DNA of 64,000 nucleotides from Microbulbifer celer (GCF_020991125.1 NZ_CP087715.1:3134501-3198500), one strand, 5' to 3'. Positions 9,202 to 18,254 are shown, counted from the stretch's first letter. A program made the numbers and translations. The notes: a model not told the origin generated them from the sequence alone.

Positions 9202-9272
9202 CACACCACCTTGCCACCCGCGGAAAACCACAAAATGGGACTCACCCAGGACCTCGGTTAATCTGCTGTGGC

Positions 9273-9386
9273 GGTGGCGCTACCGGGTGCGGTCTTGTGA
9301 GACACGCCGTGAACCCATCCGTGGGGGCTCTTCTGCGAGGTCCCTCTCGCAGAAGGTCTCACAAGACCGCCCCCGGCATCGCCACC
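9273..9386. repeat. 114-bp palindromic element, copy 1
   Basis: The left arm at 9273-9303 and right arm at 9356-9386 are inverted copies over 31 bases with three mismatches. Between them is a core with the motif GTGAACCCATCCGTGGGGGC and an inner perfect hairpin (CTTCTGCGAG / CTCGCAGAAG). It lies directly after the stop of the GH16 lipoprotein gene and may end its transcript. The size and layout match the element at 43780-43891, although the arm sequences differ completely. Confidence 0.7.
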
Positions 9387-9409
9387 TTCGCCCGCAGTTC
9401 ACGTCGCGA

Positions 9410-10957
9410 CTACTTGACCACGCGCACGTTATCCACCTGCAATACCGCCCCCATCTGGTTACCCCAGGTGGGTGAGATCACAAAGGGGGTATCCACGCTC
9501 TCCGCGTTGAGGCCCTGATTGACTAGTTCCATCAGCGGGATCTGAAAATGTGTCCACTGGTCCAGTGCAGGCATATCCAGGGGGTAGTCCCCGGAGGTAC
9601 AGCCGTTGTTGAAGATACAGTCAGCGCGGAAAGTGAGCCCGGCAGAGCCGGCATCCGCGGGCTCTTCCAGAACCCGCAGGTCAAATTCGATATAGGTGTA
9701 ATCACTCAGATCGTAAGTGGCCTCGGACTGGAAAAAGCCGATACCCTCGTCGGTGTTGTAGGTGATTTGGCCTACATCCCCATAATCACCACCGGCATCG
9801 ACCACTTCGAAATCCACACTTCCGAAACTGCTCCAGGAGTACCACTGGTAGGGTGCGTTGACTTCGCCATCGAATATCGCGATCTCATCCCCTTCCGGTG
9901 CCTGCGGTGGTTGGGTGCCTTCGTTGTAGACGAAATCGCCATCGGTACTGGCACAACCCTTGCCGGTTTCAAAGTCTTCGGTGCACTGATAGACCCGCAC
10001 ATAGTCGATGATGAATTCCTGCGGGAAGGCGCTTTCATCAATGCCGGTGTCGTTGACATTGGATGGCCAGTCGCCGCCCACTGCCAGGTTCAGAATCAGG
10101 TGGAAGGTCTGATCAAAAGGTGCATTGGGGTTATCCAGTGCGGCGGTGGTGTACCAGCCGTCCGCTTTCTGGATGGCGTAGTGGTCGCCGTCTACGTACC
10201 AGCGGATTTCCCCCTCTTCCCATTCCACCGCGTAGGTGTGGAAATCGTCCGCGGGGTTCAGGTCACCAGGGATGCGGTAGGCTTCACCGGAATAGACGTT
10301 GCCCGGCCAGTTATCGCCGTAGTGCAAAGTGCCGTGGATATGGTCCTCACCACCCACCTTCAGGTTGACCGCTTCCAGAATGTCGATTTCCCCGGAGAGC
10401 GGCCAGCCGCCGTAGTTCCATTCGGTGGGCAACATCCAGAACGCGGGCCAGCTGCCCTGGCCGAAGGGCAGTTTTGCGCGCATCTCAAAACGGCCGTATT
10501 TCCAGTCACCCAGGTTCTTGGTGCGCAGGCGCGCGGAGGTGTAGGTGCCGCTGCCGGAGGTATCTTCCGGATCGTAGTTGGGATCGTCGTCAACCATACC
10601 GGGGCCGGTGGCGTCTTCGCGGACAGCCTTGATGTGCAGCATATCGTCGGCAACCCAGGAGTTGTCTGCGGAATCGTTATAACACTGGGCCTCGTTATTG
10701 CCGCCGCCGGTGCAGTTTTTCTCGTGGGACCATTTTTCGCTGTCGATGGCATCCCCGGAGAACTCATCCGCCCACACCAGGCAGTAACCGGAGTTCATCG
10801 GATCTTCCAGGCAACGCTCGGGGCGCTCGTCCACCGGTGGCTCGACCACGCCGATATCGTCATCATTGTTGTTGTTATTGGAACCACCACCGCCACCGCA
10901 GGCAGTTGCTGCTATTGCCAAGGCGAGCGTAGTAGTACGGAAAAGGAATCTGGACAT
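9410..10957 (-). CDS. GH16 beta-glucanase lipoprotein with C-terminal carbohydrate-binding-like domain
   Basis: A 515-residue surface or periplasmic lipoprotein: a short signal ends ATAC with the lipidated cysteine at 20, followed by a Gly/Asn/Asp-rich tether. The GH16 domain covers about residues 58-345 with WPLSGEIDILEAVN (Glu190, Asp192, Glu195). A C-terminal module (about 365-515) has the same fold pattern as the extra domain of the GH3 enzyme and the duplicated modules of the GH16 at 4129-6183. The frame stays open 65 codons further upstream, but ATG 10957 has AAGGAG six bases before it and begins the signal. It probably attacks beta-1,3-glucan at the cell surface. The shared operator-like site D lies about 82-116 bases upstream of its start. 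Confidence 0.9.
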   Translation of the reverse strand: MSRFLFRTTTLALAIAATACGGGGGSNNNNNDDDIGVVEPPVDERPERCLEDPMNSGYCLVWADEFSGDAIDSEKWSHEKNCTGGGNNEAQCYNDSADNSWVADDMLHIKAVREDATGPGMVDDDPNYDPEDTSGSGTYTSARLRTKNLGDWKYGRFEMRAKLPFGQGSWPAFWMLPTEWNYGGWPLSGEIDILEAVNLKVGGEDHIHGTLHYGDNWPGNVYSGEAYRIPGDLNPADDFHTYAVEWEEGEIRWYVDGDHYAIQKADGWYTTAALDNPNAPFDQTFHLILNLAVGGDWPSNVNDTGIDESAFPQEFIIDYVRVYQCTEDFETGKGCASTDGDFVYNEGTQPPQAPEGDEIAIFDGEVNAPYQWYSWSSFGSVDFEVVDAGGDYGDVGQITYNTDEGIGFFQSEATYDLSDYTYIEFDLRVLEEPADAGSAGLTFRADCIFNNGCTSGDYPLDMPALDQWTHFQIPLMELVNQGLNAESVDTPFVISPTWGNQMGAVLQVDNVRVVK

Positions 10958-11038
10958 CGCTGTCTCCTTATCATTGTTTATTGTTTTATGTTTCTCTCCG
11001 CTGAGAGACCACTGATCTAATGTCGAAAAGCAACCATC

Positions 11039-11073
11039 GTCGCCCCACATTGCTGAAACGGGCAAGGTGGGTC
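11039..11073 (-). promoter_or_regulatory. Shared palindromic operator-like site D (GH16 lipoprotein promoter)
   Basis: GTCG, then CCCACATTG (11044-11052), ten bases, then CAAGGTGGG (11063-11071). It is the most symmetric of the four copies. It sits between the terminator of the oxidoreductase gene and the GH16 start, showing that the GH16 gene has its own promoter. Confidence 0.6.
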
Positions 11074-11112
11074 TGATGATTTCTGCGGGGAAGGCTCTGA
11101 TCGCTCGTACAC

Positions 11113-11140
11113 AAAAAAGGGCGAGGTAGAAACCCCGCCC
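11113..11140 (-). terminator. Rho-independent terminator after the di-haem oxidoreductase gene
   Basis: Read on the minus strand, a GGGCGGGG / CCTCGCCC stem with a short loop is followed by six Ts. It lies about 55 bases beyond the stop codon of the gene ending at 11195. It has the classical form. Confidence 0.8.
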
Positions 11141-11194
11141 AACAACACTCAACGACCAATTTTTGTGATTTACCTGGAAGCTTTTTGTAAAGAT

Positions 11195-14008
11195 TTACAG
11201 GGAGTTCAGGAAGTTCAATAGATCCTGCTTGCCAGAGGCCGACAGTCCCTGATAGCCATTTTTTGATGCTTCACCTTCACCGCCGTGCCACAGAATGGCC
11301 TCTTCGATGGAGCGCGCGCGGCCGTCGTGCAGGTAGCTGTGCTCGGGAGTGCAGACTTCGTTCCCCTGGCCACCGACCGGGTTTTCCACCCCACCGGTGA
11401 CACAAGCGGAAAGTCCCAGCCCCCACAGCGGCGCGGTGCGCCATTCTGCACCACTGGCTTCACCTTCACCCAGATTGTCGGCAAGGCCCGGTCCCATATC
11501 GTGCAGCAGCAGATCGGTGTACGGGTGGATGGTCTGATCACGCAGTTCCGCAAACGGATGATTTGCGCTGGTCTGCTGCGTTGGTGTATGACAGTCGGCA
11601 CAGCCGATACTGCTGAACAGCTGCTGGCCGTTTTGTACCGAGGGGTCGTCGTGATTGCGCTGCGGGCGTACGCCCAGCAGGGCAATATATTTGGTGAGAT
11701 CCTGCAGGTGCTGGTCGTCCAGTTCGGCACCGCCACTACCACAATCGTTCTGGCTACTACCGCAGTCCGGCTCGGGAAAGACGGAAGTCATCACGCCCAT
11801 ATCGGTATTGAAGGCACGCGCCAACTGGTGACGGATACTCGGTGCACCGGCTTTCCAGCCAAAGCGACCAAGACGGGTATCGCCGGTTTCCGGATCCACC
11901 ACACGGTTAACACGCCCGGAAATGCCATCGCCATTGCTGTCGTTCGGATCAGCCTGGGCAACGATTGCGCTTTCCTCGATTGCCTCCAGCAGGCCCATAC
12001 CCACCAGATTCGGCGCGATGCGCGCGGAAAAACGCTCCGGGGTGACACCGGTAAACGCATAGTTGGGAGAACGCAGACCGTTCTGCTCACTCCAGAATGC
12101 AATGGAAACATTGCCTTCACTGGAAGCACCGCCGCGCGCTTTGGGTTGTAATGCGGAACCGAGATAGGGGTCCGGGTTGCCGTTGGCATCCGCCACTTTA
12201 AAGGTCCACTTCTCCAGCGGCTCCCCAACCGGTGCCGGCGCGGCACGGCCGTTGCGCTCGTGGCAGCTCGCGCAACTGTCGGCAATATAGTGCGGTCCCG
12301 CGAGGCCGATCATATCCTGCAGCGGAGGGTTTTCGATCGGCTTCTCATCGTGCACGCCATCTACCGCGGAGGAATGTAGAACACGGCGGCCACGCATAAA
12401 CGGCTGCGCATTTTCATAGCCGATGTTGGTGGCCATTTGCATGAAGTGGTTATCCGTCTCGCCGGACGTCAGCGCATGGATGGTAGTATCGCCACCCAGC
12501 CATGCGGCCTCTGGAATTTTGTAGGAATCCTTCACGCCACCGAATGGCGTGGTGCCGCCCACATCCCAGGGCACCAATCCCTCACCGACAATGTACAGGA
12601 AAGTAGTGCCGTAATAATTCGCACGACCGTTGGGCACACTGGCATCCAGGAACTGGCTGAGTTCAAATTCCAGCTTGTCGCCTACCTGGATATTGCGGCC
12701 TTCGCGACAGTTGTAGGTGCGCTCCTTATGGTAGTTGTACTGGTCTTCCACCACCATGGTGCCGTTGTCGCAGTACTCGGCTACCGTGCCCACGCCGCGA
12801 TAGAACCAGCGATTTTCCGCTTCGGTATCACTCAATTTGAATTCGGTGCGCACATTCATACGGACACTGTCGCCGCCCTTGGCCACCTCATCGATAATCT
12901 CGATCGCCGCGGTGCGGTCTTCCCAGTAAAAGCTCAGGTAATGGTCGTACGCCTGGAAATGATCTTCCTTGGCGTGGCGATCCCGCGCGCGATCGGAGAA
13001 GCGCGTGACCAGCGCAGTAGCGGTTTCGTACTGGATGACCGGCTCCAGAGGTGTGCTGCCATCATACAACGGCACTATGCTGCCGAGATCTGCGCCACCG
13101 GAAGAAGAACTACTGGAACCGCCGCCGGACGAGCCTCCGGATGAGCTGCTCGAAGAGCCGCCGCCAGACGAACTGCTGGAACTGCTGGAGGAACCGCCGG
13201 AGCCGGAACCACCACCAGAGGAAGAAGAGGAAGAGCCGCCCTGCCCGCCAAAAGTAAACTGCGCGGCGTCAGTGGTCTCGCCCACACCATTGGTAATCTT
13301 GGTAAAGAAATAGGAAACGGTATCGCCGCTGGACAGATTGGGAACATCGTACGTCCACTCGCTGCCACTCTGATTCATGCGCACATTCTGCTGGGCGCCG
13401 CCATTGATCGAATAATGCAAGTCGACAATATCGCCACCGTCCATTTGCGCCCGGGCAGTGGATCCATTCACTTCCAGCATACAACCGTTATCACAGGTGG
13501 CCGGCGAGCCGAACACGCCCAACTCCCAAATCGAATAGCCCCACTGGTTGCCCGCGCTGCGGGACAGACCGTTAATGCGAACATAGCGGTATGTCCCATT
13601 TACGGAGACGGAATCGGTACGGTGGCCGAACTGGCCGCCGGTCTGGGTCGACAAGGTGGTCCACTGACTGCCGTTACTGGAGCCCAGGATCTCATAGGTA
13701 TCGGCATTAGCCGCTTCCCAGAAAATTTCCACCTGGTTCAGATTGTACAGTTGGCCGAGATCAATACTCAGCCAGGAAGGATCGGTCTGTGCCGCTGACG
13801 CCCATCGTGTACCGTTGTCGCCATCTACCGCATACGCAGCGGCAAGGTCCGCGGTACTGGCAGTGACGGAAGCGCCCGTGGCGAGATTGGTCGATGGATT
13901 CTGGATTTGGGCCTGGGCAGTAATACTCATGGCGTACAATGCCGAAGCCGTCATCAGAGAAAAAACGGGCGCCAGAAAGGCTCCCCGCTGATGAGGGGGT
14001 AAACGCAT
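11195..14008 (-). CDS. Secreted di-haem oxidoreductase (DHOR family) with discoidin and glucan-binding-like modules
   Basis: A 937-residue exported c-type cytochrome. After the signal peptide come an F5/8-type discoidin (CBM32-like) domain at about residues 38-168, a small beta domain at about 172-255 (HYSINGGAQQNVRM, SSGDTVSYFF) resembling CBM56 beta-1,3-glucan-binding modules, a serine/glycine linker at 257-306, and the catalytic region at about 310-937. Two haem sites are visible, C579-A-S-C-H583 and C803-A-D-C-H807, and the end HSYLHDGRARSIEEAILWHGG is typical of DHOR proteins. The family resembles di-haem peroxidases, but reactions are poorly known. Carbohydrate modules on such a redox enzyme suggest it acts on or near polysaccharide. 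The operator-like site B lies about 105-137 bases upstream. Confidence 0.85.
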   Translation of the reverse strand: MRLPPHQRGAFLAPVFSLMTASALYAMSITAQAQIQNPSTNLATGASVTASTADLAAAYAVDGDNGTRWASAAQTDPSWLSIDLGQLYNLNQVEIFWEAANADTYEILGSSNGSQWTTLSTQTGGQFGHRTDSVSVNGTYRYVRINGLSRSAGNQWGYSIWELGVFGSPATCDNGCMLEVNGSTARAQMDGGDIVDLHYSINGGAQQNVRMNQSGSEWTYDVPNLSSGDTVSYFFTKITNGVGETTDAAQFTFGGQGGSSSSSSGGGSGSGGSSSSSSSSSGGGSSSSSSGGSSGGGSSSSSSGGADLGSIVPLYDGSTPLEPVIQYETATALVTRFSDRARDRHAKEDHFQAYDHYLSFYWEDRTAAIEIIDEVAKGGDSVRMNVRTEFKLSDTEAENRWFYRGVGTVAEYCDNGTMVVEDQYNYHKERTYNCREGRNIQVGDKLEFELSQFLDASVPNGRANYYGTTFLYIVGEGLVPWDVGGTTPFGGVKDSYKIPEAAWLGGDTTIHALTSGETDNHFMQMATNIGYENAQPFMRGRRVLHSSAVDGVHDEKPIENPPLQDMIGLAGPHYIADSCASCHERNGRAAPAPVGEPLEKWTFKVADANGNPDPYLGSALQPKARGGASSEGNVSIAFWSEQNGLRSPNYAFTGVTPERFSARIAPNLVGMGLLEAIEESAIVAQADPNDSNGDGISGRVNRVVDPETGDTRLGRFGWKAGAPSIRHQLARAFNTDMGVMTSVFPEPDCGSSQNDCGSGGAELDDQHLQDLTKYIALLGVRPQRNHDDPSVQNGQQLFSSIGCADCHTPTQQTSANHPFAELRDQTIHPYTDLLLHDMGPGLADNLGEGEASGAEWRTAPLWGLGLSACVTGGVENPVGGQGNEVCTPEHSYLHDGRARSIEEAILWHGGEGEASKNGYQGLSASGKQDLLNFLNSL

Positions 14009-14111
14009 GGGTCGAACCTCGCTTTATTTATTGTTGATTATTGGATTGTGAGCACTGTCGCTCTTATCTCAGTTCATCGCGAGATTAAACGTAGTTTTTT
14101 AGTGTCTTGAC

Positions 14112-14145
14112 GTCGTCCCACTTTGCGATTTTCACCAAGATGGTG
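14112..14145 (-). promoter_or_regulatory. Shared palindromic operator-like site B (oxidoreductase promoter)
   Basis: GTCG, then CCCACTTTG (14117-14125), ten bases, then CAAGATGGTG (14136-14145). It lies in the 224-base gap between the halogenase operon and the oxidoreductase gene, upstream of the latter. Confidence 0.6.
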
Positions 14146-14232
14146 CGAGATAAAAGCGCGGTTGCGGGCCCAGCAACGGAAAACCTTGAACTGCGTCTCA
14201 GTCCGCCCCTCGGTATCTGCCTCGACGATCAA

Positions 14233-14940
14233 TTATGCGAACTCAAAGAAAAGGTTCGCAGTCAGCCTACCTGTCTTAGGATCGGCACTGATATCGGCCT
14301 GTTCATCAACCAGAATGGAATGCAGCACATTTCCCGGATAAACCGTAAGGCGATGTTGCTGATATTCTATTTCGTGGAACAATTCATAGTCGTCGCGGCT
14401 TTCTTTCACGTAGCCGGCAGAAGGGCCACCCTGCTGCTGCAAGAACTGATCGGCCACAGAGAAATAGGTTTCGGCGCGCTCTTCGCTCACCCGTTCATAG
14501 CCGGTGCTTTTATGCCGGAAAAAACCAGTGCCACCGTGAGGACCGGGATTTAGATAAAGTAACAGGGCAAAAAAATACGGGTTGGATGTATCGAAGTGTG
14601 GAATACGCTGCAAGTCCCCCAATGCAGACGGTGCACGGGTAATCAGCGAGAAGTTGGCATCGCGCGGCTTCAACCGCAGGTGCCTCGGGATATCAAAAAC
14701 CGGATACAACTGACGGAAGAGCCCGCGTAATACTGCCACGACGGCTTCTTTCGGGATGGGGGCTCGCACGCCAGGATAGTAAGTCTTCACATCCGGTGCA
14801 AAAGTGGCCTGATAAGCCGCGTTCTGCAACGGCGCGGTGAACATGTCAAAACTATCAAGCGTCAGAATCGGCGTCTTGTCATTACCGATATGTTCGATTT
14901 TCCGTTGAACTTTCTCGCCCCCCGCTCCGTTCACAGTCAA
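14233..14940 (-). CDS. DUF6445-type protein, putative Fe(II)/2-oxoglutarate oxygenase fold
   Basis: A 235-residue cytoplasmic protein of the DUF6445 type. It shows the residues expected for a double-stranded beta-helix iron site: H115-x-D117 in RIPHFDTSN, then H207 in YPGNVLHS, then R225 in KTGRLTANLFFE. A Gly-rich turn (NPGPHGGTGFF) follows the first motif, as in prolyl-hydroxylase-like oxygenases. The first codon is TTG at 14940, overlapping the halogenase stop; GTG at 14934 is an alternative, and neither has a good ribosome site, which suggests translational coupling. It is the last gene of the sapC/cupin/halogenase operon. The oxygenase activity is inferred from the motif only. Confidence 0.65.
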   Translation of the reverse strand: MTVNGAGGEKVQRKIEHIGNDKTPILTLDSFDMFTAPLQNAAYQATFAPDVKTYYPGVRAPIPKEAVVAVLRGLFRQLYPVFDIPRHLRLKPRDANFSLITRAPSALGDLQRIPHFDTSNPYFFALLLYLNPGPHGGTGFFRHKSTGYERVSEERAETYFSVADQFLQQQGGPSAGYVKESRDDYELFHEIEYQQHRLTVYPGNVLHSILVDEQADISADPKTGRLTANLFFEFA

Positions 14941-16445
14941 TCCATCCGGGCTTTACAATAGTGGTTGATAAACTCCATATGGTTTGGCCAGCCATCCACG
15001 ACACCGCGCACCTGGCTGCGGATGCTGCCGAGGAAGCGGCTTAGCTCGTCATCGCTCATCATATCCACTATCGGGTGGTAAGTTTGCGGCATCAACCCCT
15101 GGCCGAGCAGTACCTGCAGCCAGGAGCTCTCGCCAAAAAGCTCGGTGCCGTTCTGGTAAACGCGACCGCTTTCTTCAAATACTTGCATGCGACGAGCGAG
15201 AGATTCAGGAACGTCCATATTGCGACAGTGGCGCCAGAACTCGGAATCCCGCCGGTCGGTCAGTTTGTAGTGCAAGACGACAAAATCTCGCACATTTTCT
15301 GTTTCTTCCCGGATCAGCTGGTTGAATTCATCGACATCCACCTGCTTGATACCATCGGAGGGGAACAGGGTCATCAAGCGAACAATACTGCGCTGGATAA
15401 GATGAATACTGGTGGATTCCAGTGGTTCGATAAAGCCACTGGAAAGACCGATTGCCACGCAGTTTTTGTTCCAGTGCTGGCGGCGCGTACCGGTGCGGAA
15501 CGGGATCACCCGCGGATCGTTCAGCGGCTCCCCCTCGATATTATCCAGCAACTGCTGCAGCGCCTGCTCTTCGTTCATGTAATGACTGCAGAACACCAGA
15601 CCATTGCCGGTACGCGACTGCAGGGGAATACGCCACTGCCATCCGGATTCCCGCGCAATAGAGCGGGTATAGGGAACCGGGTTTTCCCCTTTACCGGTTT
15701 GCACCGCAACCGCCCGATCACAGGGCAACCAGTGCCCCCAATCGTCAAAACCGGTATGCAACGCCTTGTCGATCAGCAGGCCGCGGAAGCCGGTACAGTC
15801 GATGAATAGATCACCTTCCAGCAGCTCACCGCTTTCCAGCTTGAGCGCCTTGATAAAACCGTTGTCGTGATCCAGCTGCACATCATCAATCTTGCCTTCG
15901 ATGCGCACTGCGCCATTTTTTTCCGCCAGCATCCGCAGGTATTTTGCGTACAGGCTGGCATCAAAATGATAGGCATGGGTGCGCTCGCTGCGTGGAGATA
16001 CCGCGTATTTTCCCAGACGCGCCCCCAGGTGTTCTTTGGTGTAATCACCGATATCGTAGTCAATCCCCTGCTGTTTTCCCTTCACCCAGAAGTGACTGAA
16101 ATTGCACGCCCAGCAGTCTTTACCTGCCGCACCAAAGGAGTGAATATAGTCTTCACCGACGTCTTTCCAGTTCTCAAACTCGATACCCAATTTGAAAGTG
16201 GCATTGGTGAACGCCATCATTTCCCGCTCGTCGATACCGAGCAGCTGGTGAAATAAGTGCAGTGTGGGAATAGTGGCTTCACCGACACCCACGGTGCCGA
16301 TGGCTTCGGACTCCACCAGTTTAATATCGAGGTTTTTTCCCAGCAATTTGGCCAGTGCCGCGGCGGTCATCCAGCCTGCGGTTCCACCACCAGCAATAAT
16401 CACCCGGCGAATAAGTTTGTCAGTTTTCACAGTGTCATCTCTCAC
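14937..16445 (-). CDS. Flavin-dependent tryptophan-halogenase-family protein
   Basis: A 502-residue FAD-dependent enzyme of the PrnA/RebH superfamily. Visible family marks are the dinucleotide-binding GGGTAGW (residues 19-25), the catalytic lysine equivalent K85 in ATFKLGIEF, the halogenase motif W269-x-W-x-I-P in WQWRIP, and the glutamate equivalent E343 in PLESTS. All key residues for hypohalous-acid chemistry are therefore present. The substrate is unknown; members next to TonB receptors and SapC are common in marine and plant-associated Proteobacteria and are not linked to known halogenated metabolites. Starts GTG 16445 and GTG 16430 are both possible. It is third in the operon and overlaps the DUF6445 gene. 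Confidence 0.88.
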   Translation of the reverse strand: MRDDTVKTDKLIRRVIIAGGGTAGWMTAAALAKLLGKNLDIKLVESEAIGTVGVGEATIPTLHLFHQLLGIDEREMMAFTNATFKLGIEFENWKDVGEDYIHSFGAAGKDCWACNFSHFWVKGKQQGIDYDIGDYTKEHLGARLGKYAVSPRSERTHAYHFDASLYAKYLRMLAEKNGAVRIEGKIDDVQLDHDNGFIKALKLESGELLEGDLFIDCTGFRGLLIDKALHTGFDDWGHWLPCDRAVAVQTGKGENPVPYTRSIARESGWQWRIPLQSRTGNGLVFCSHYMNEEQALQQLLDNIEGEPLNDPRVIPFRTGTRRQHWNKNCVAIGLSSGFIEPLESTSIHLIQRSIVRLMTLFPSDGIKQVDVDEFNQLIREETENVRDFVVLHYKLTDRRDSEFWRHCRNMDVPESLARRMQVFEESGRVYQNGTELFGESSWLQVLLGQGLMPQTYHPIVDMMSDDELSRFLGSIRSQVRGVVDGWPNHMEFINHYCKARMD

Positions 16446-16467
16446 TTATTGATTCCGTCAAGCGTTA

Positions 16468-17502
16468 TCAGCGCTTCAGGTCATTCTGTAGCTTCGCACG
16501 CAATTGCATCGCCTTTTCCAGCGACAGCGGCTGTTCCAATATCCCTTGGGCGGCGGGCGCTATATGCTCAGCGGCGCCTTCATCAGCGTCAAAGATGTAG
16601 TAATCAAACAATGCCTTCCAGGCCTTGCGCTGATGGGCCGGCAGGTTGCGCAAACCGAGAACTGCGTGCAGCAGCGCATTGGTGGGGCGCCCCATAAAGG
16701 CTTCAGAATCCCGCCACCAATGGGTATACAGAACGTTCAGCGTATCCAGGCTTTCCACGTGATGCCACCACATGCCGGGAATGTATAGCGCATCACCGGG
16801 GTTCAGTTCTGCAATCTGTGCATTTGCCAACGCGTCGCGAAATTTGGGGAAACGTTCAAAATCCGGATCGTAAAAGTCCACCAGACTGATTTCCTGTCCG
16901 CCGGGCGCAAACTCAAGCGGGCCGGGGTAGAGGTTCGCTATCTGCTCCGGGGGCAACAGGGTAAAACGCCGCTTGCCGGCAATATTGCAGGCGAGATTGT
17001 TCGGAAAATCGTAGTGCGCGGCCACACGCACCTTGTTGCCCAGCCACAAAGAGCCGACAGGAGAAACACTGTTCACCCCGGCATCGTTGGCGGCGGCAAA
17101 CCCCGGAAACCAGTAGCCGACTTCTGAGGAAGGCATATACCGCATGGGCGTACTTTCGACATCGGCGCTGGCCAGAATTTCATCCAGCAGCACTCCCAGT
17201 GGTACACGACGGGTCTCGAAATTGAAGCCACTCAGGTCTTCATTGTAGAAAACCCGACCGCCCGCTTCCGCCGAACCGAAACAACCATTGACGGCATGCC
17301 CGCTGTATTGCTGCAGCAGGTATTCGGCCATTGCCTGTGGAGACTGCTTCGCCGCCTGTACCGCAGGAAAGTGATCGCAGTAGCCGCGCAATACCAGCGG
17401 ACGGGCTACGCCCGCAACAGACTCCAGCACATTTTCCGGCGTTGTACCCTGTACTTCATCCGCAACAGGCAGGCCGGCAGATTCGATAAACGGCTTGCTC
17501 AT
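16468..17502 (-). CDS. Cupin-like (JmjC/FIH-type) domain protein
   Basis: A 344-residue cytoplasmic protein of the cupin_8 family, related to factor-inhibiting-HIF-type hydroxylases. The iron-site pattern is H163-x-D165 in AAHYDFPNN and a distal histidine (H247 or H248) in GMWWHHVES. The lysine/arginine-rich strand AGKRRFTLLPPEQ matches the part of the family that holds 2-oxoglutarate. It would hydroxylate a protein or small-molecule target, so far unknown. It lies 20 bases after sapC and 22 bases before the halogenase, so it is in the same operon. The family call is strong and the activity is inferred. Confidence 0.82.
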   Translation of the reverse strand: MSKPFIESAGLPVADEVQGTTPENVLESVAGVARPLVLRGYCDHFPAVQAAKQSPQAMAEYLLQQYSGHAVNGCFGSAEAGGRVFYNEDLSGFNFETRRVPLGVLLDEILASADVESTPMRYMPSSEVGYWFPGFAAANDAGVNSVSPVGSLWLGNKVRVAAHYDFPNNLACNIAGKRRFTLLPPEQIANLYPGPLEFAPGGQEISLVDFYDPDFERFPKFRDALANAQIAELNPGDALYIPGMWWHHVESLDTLNVLYTHWWRDSEAFMGRPTNALLHAVLGLRNLPAHQRKAWKALFDYYIFDADEGAAEHIAPAAQGILEQPLSLEKAMQLRAKLQNDLKR

Positions 17503-17522
17503 GTCGTCCTCACTCTGGCAAT

Positions 17523-18254
17523 TTATCTGACTGCGGCACGACGGTTTTTTTCATCTACCAGCCGACGAACCTGAGCCTGGGACGCCAACACCATATAGAT
17601 GGCCTCAAGGAATCCTGCCCGATGGAGTTTGCTCAGATCTTCCGCGCTCAATGTACGCAGCCGCTCTTCATCAATAGTGTAAAAGCCTTTGAGCTGGTTG
17701 GTTTCGCCATTATCCAACGTAACATCCAGAGTAAAGGACTCCAGCAGCCCGTGAATCTGTAGTGCAGGAATAAACTGCGCATTCTGCTCGACACCCTGGT
17801 GAATTGCTTCAAGCATATCTGACACGCCGTCCAGGTATGGTGAGTTTCCGCCATATTCCAGAAACAACGGTTCACCATGCTCATGATTGACACGCGGGTT
17901 ATCGAGATCAATATGAATCACACGGCGGGTTTTCCGTACACCGTCTTCGACCACATTCTGGCGGCCGATCAGAAACGGTTCGCGACGGATCGTGAGCGGG
18001 ATGTAGGAAGCCGCCCAGCCGCTATCGCTCAGATACAGGTTTTCTCCGGGCTGAAAACCGAGCAGTACCAGCGGAAAGAAGTCGCCGGTTTTAGCGTCCT
18101 TCTGAAAAAAGATCGGGTAGTGGCCCTGAAGGGCGCGAAATTCCAGCGGGAAGGTCAATGCATACCAGCTGTCATCGCCAAAGGCGGCTGAGCGCGTCGT
18201 ATCAATTCGCAGGTCGCGATGCTCGACGTTGTTCAGCAATACTGCATTTGCCAT
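17523..18254 (-). CDS. SapC family protein
   Basis: A 243-residue protein of the SapC family, named after a Campylobacter S-layer-associated gene; its biochemical function is not established. It begins MANAVLLNNVEHRDLRID and contains PIFFQKDAKTGDFFPLVLLGF and NLYLSDSGWAASYIPLTIRR, both typical of the family. The start has GAGAG eight bases upstream. It opens the four-gene operon sapC, cupin-like, halogenase, DUF6445 and follows the TonB receptor gene, separated by a terminator. This neighbourhood recurs beside TonB receptors in polysaccharide loci, so a role in glucan sensing, uptake or receptor modification is a reasonable guess, not more. Confidence 0.85.
   Translation of the reverse strand: MANAVLLNNVEHRDLRIDTTRSAAFGDDSWYALTFPLEFRALQGHYPIFFQKDAKTGDFFPLVLLGFQPGENLYLSDSGWAASYIPLTIRREPFLIGRQNVVEDGVRKTRRVIHIDLDNPRVNHEHGEPLFLEYGGNSPYLDGVSDMLEAIHQGVEQNAQFIPALQIHGLLESFTLDVTLDNGETNQLKGFYTIDEERLRTLSAEDLSKLHRAGFLEAIYMVLASQAQVRRLVDEKNRRAAVR

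Noticed and set aside
10958-11152. N-terminal extension of the GH16 lipoprotein by 65 codons
   Set aside because: The lipoprotein signal begins at ATG 10957 behind AAGGAG, and the extension runs through the operator-like site and up to a terminator.
13083-13245. Serine/glycine tract in the oxidoreductase gene as a possible CRISPR or sequencing artefact
   Set aside because: The units are codon-level low-complexity linker sequence without spacers. Linkers of this type are normal in this group of bacteria, and the reading frame is kept on both sides.
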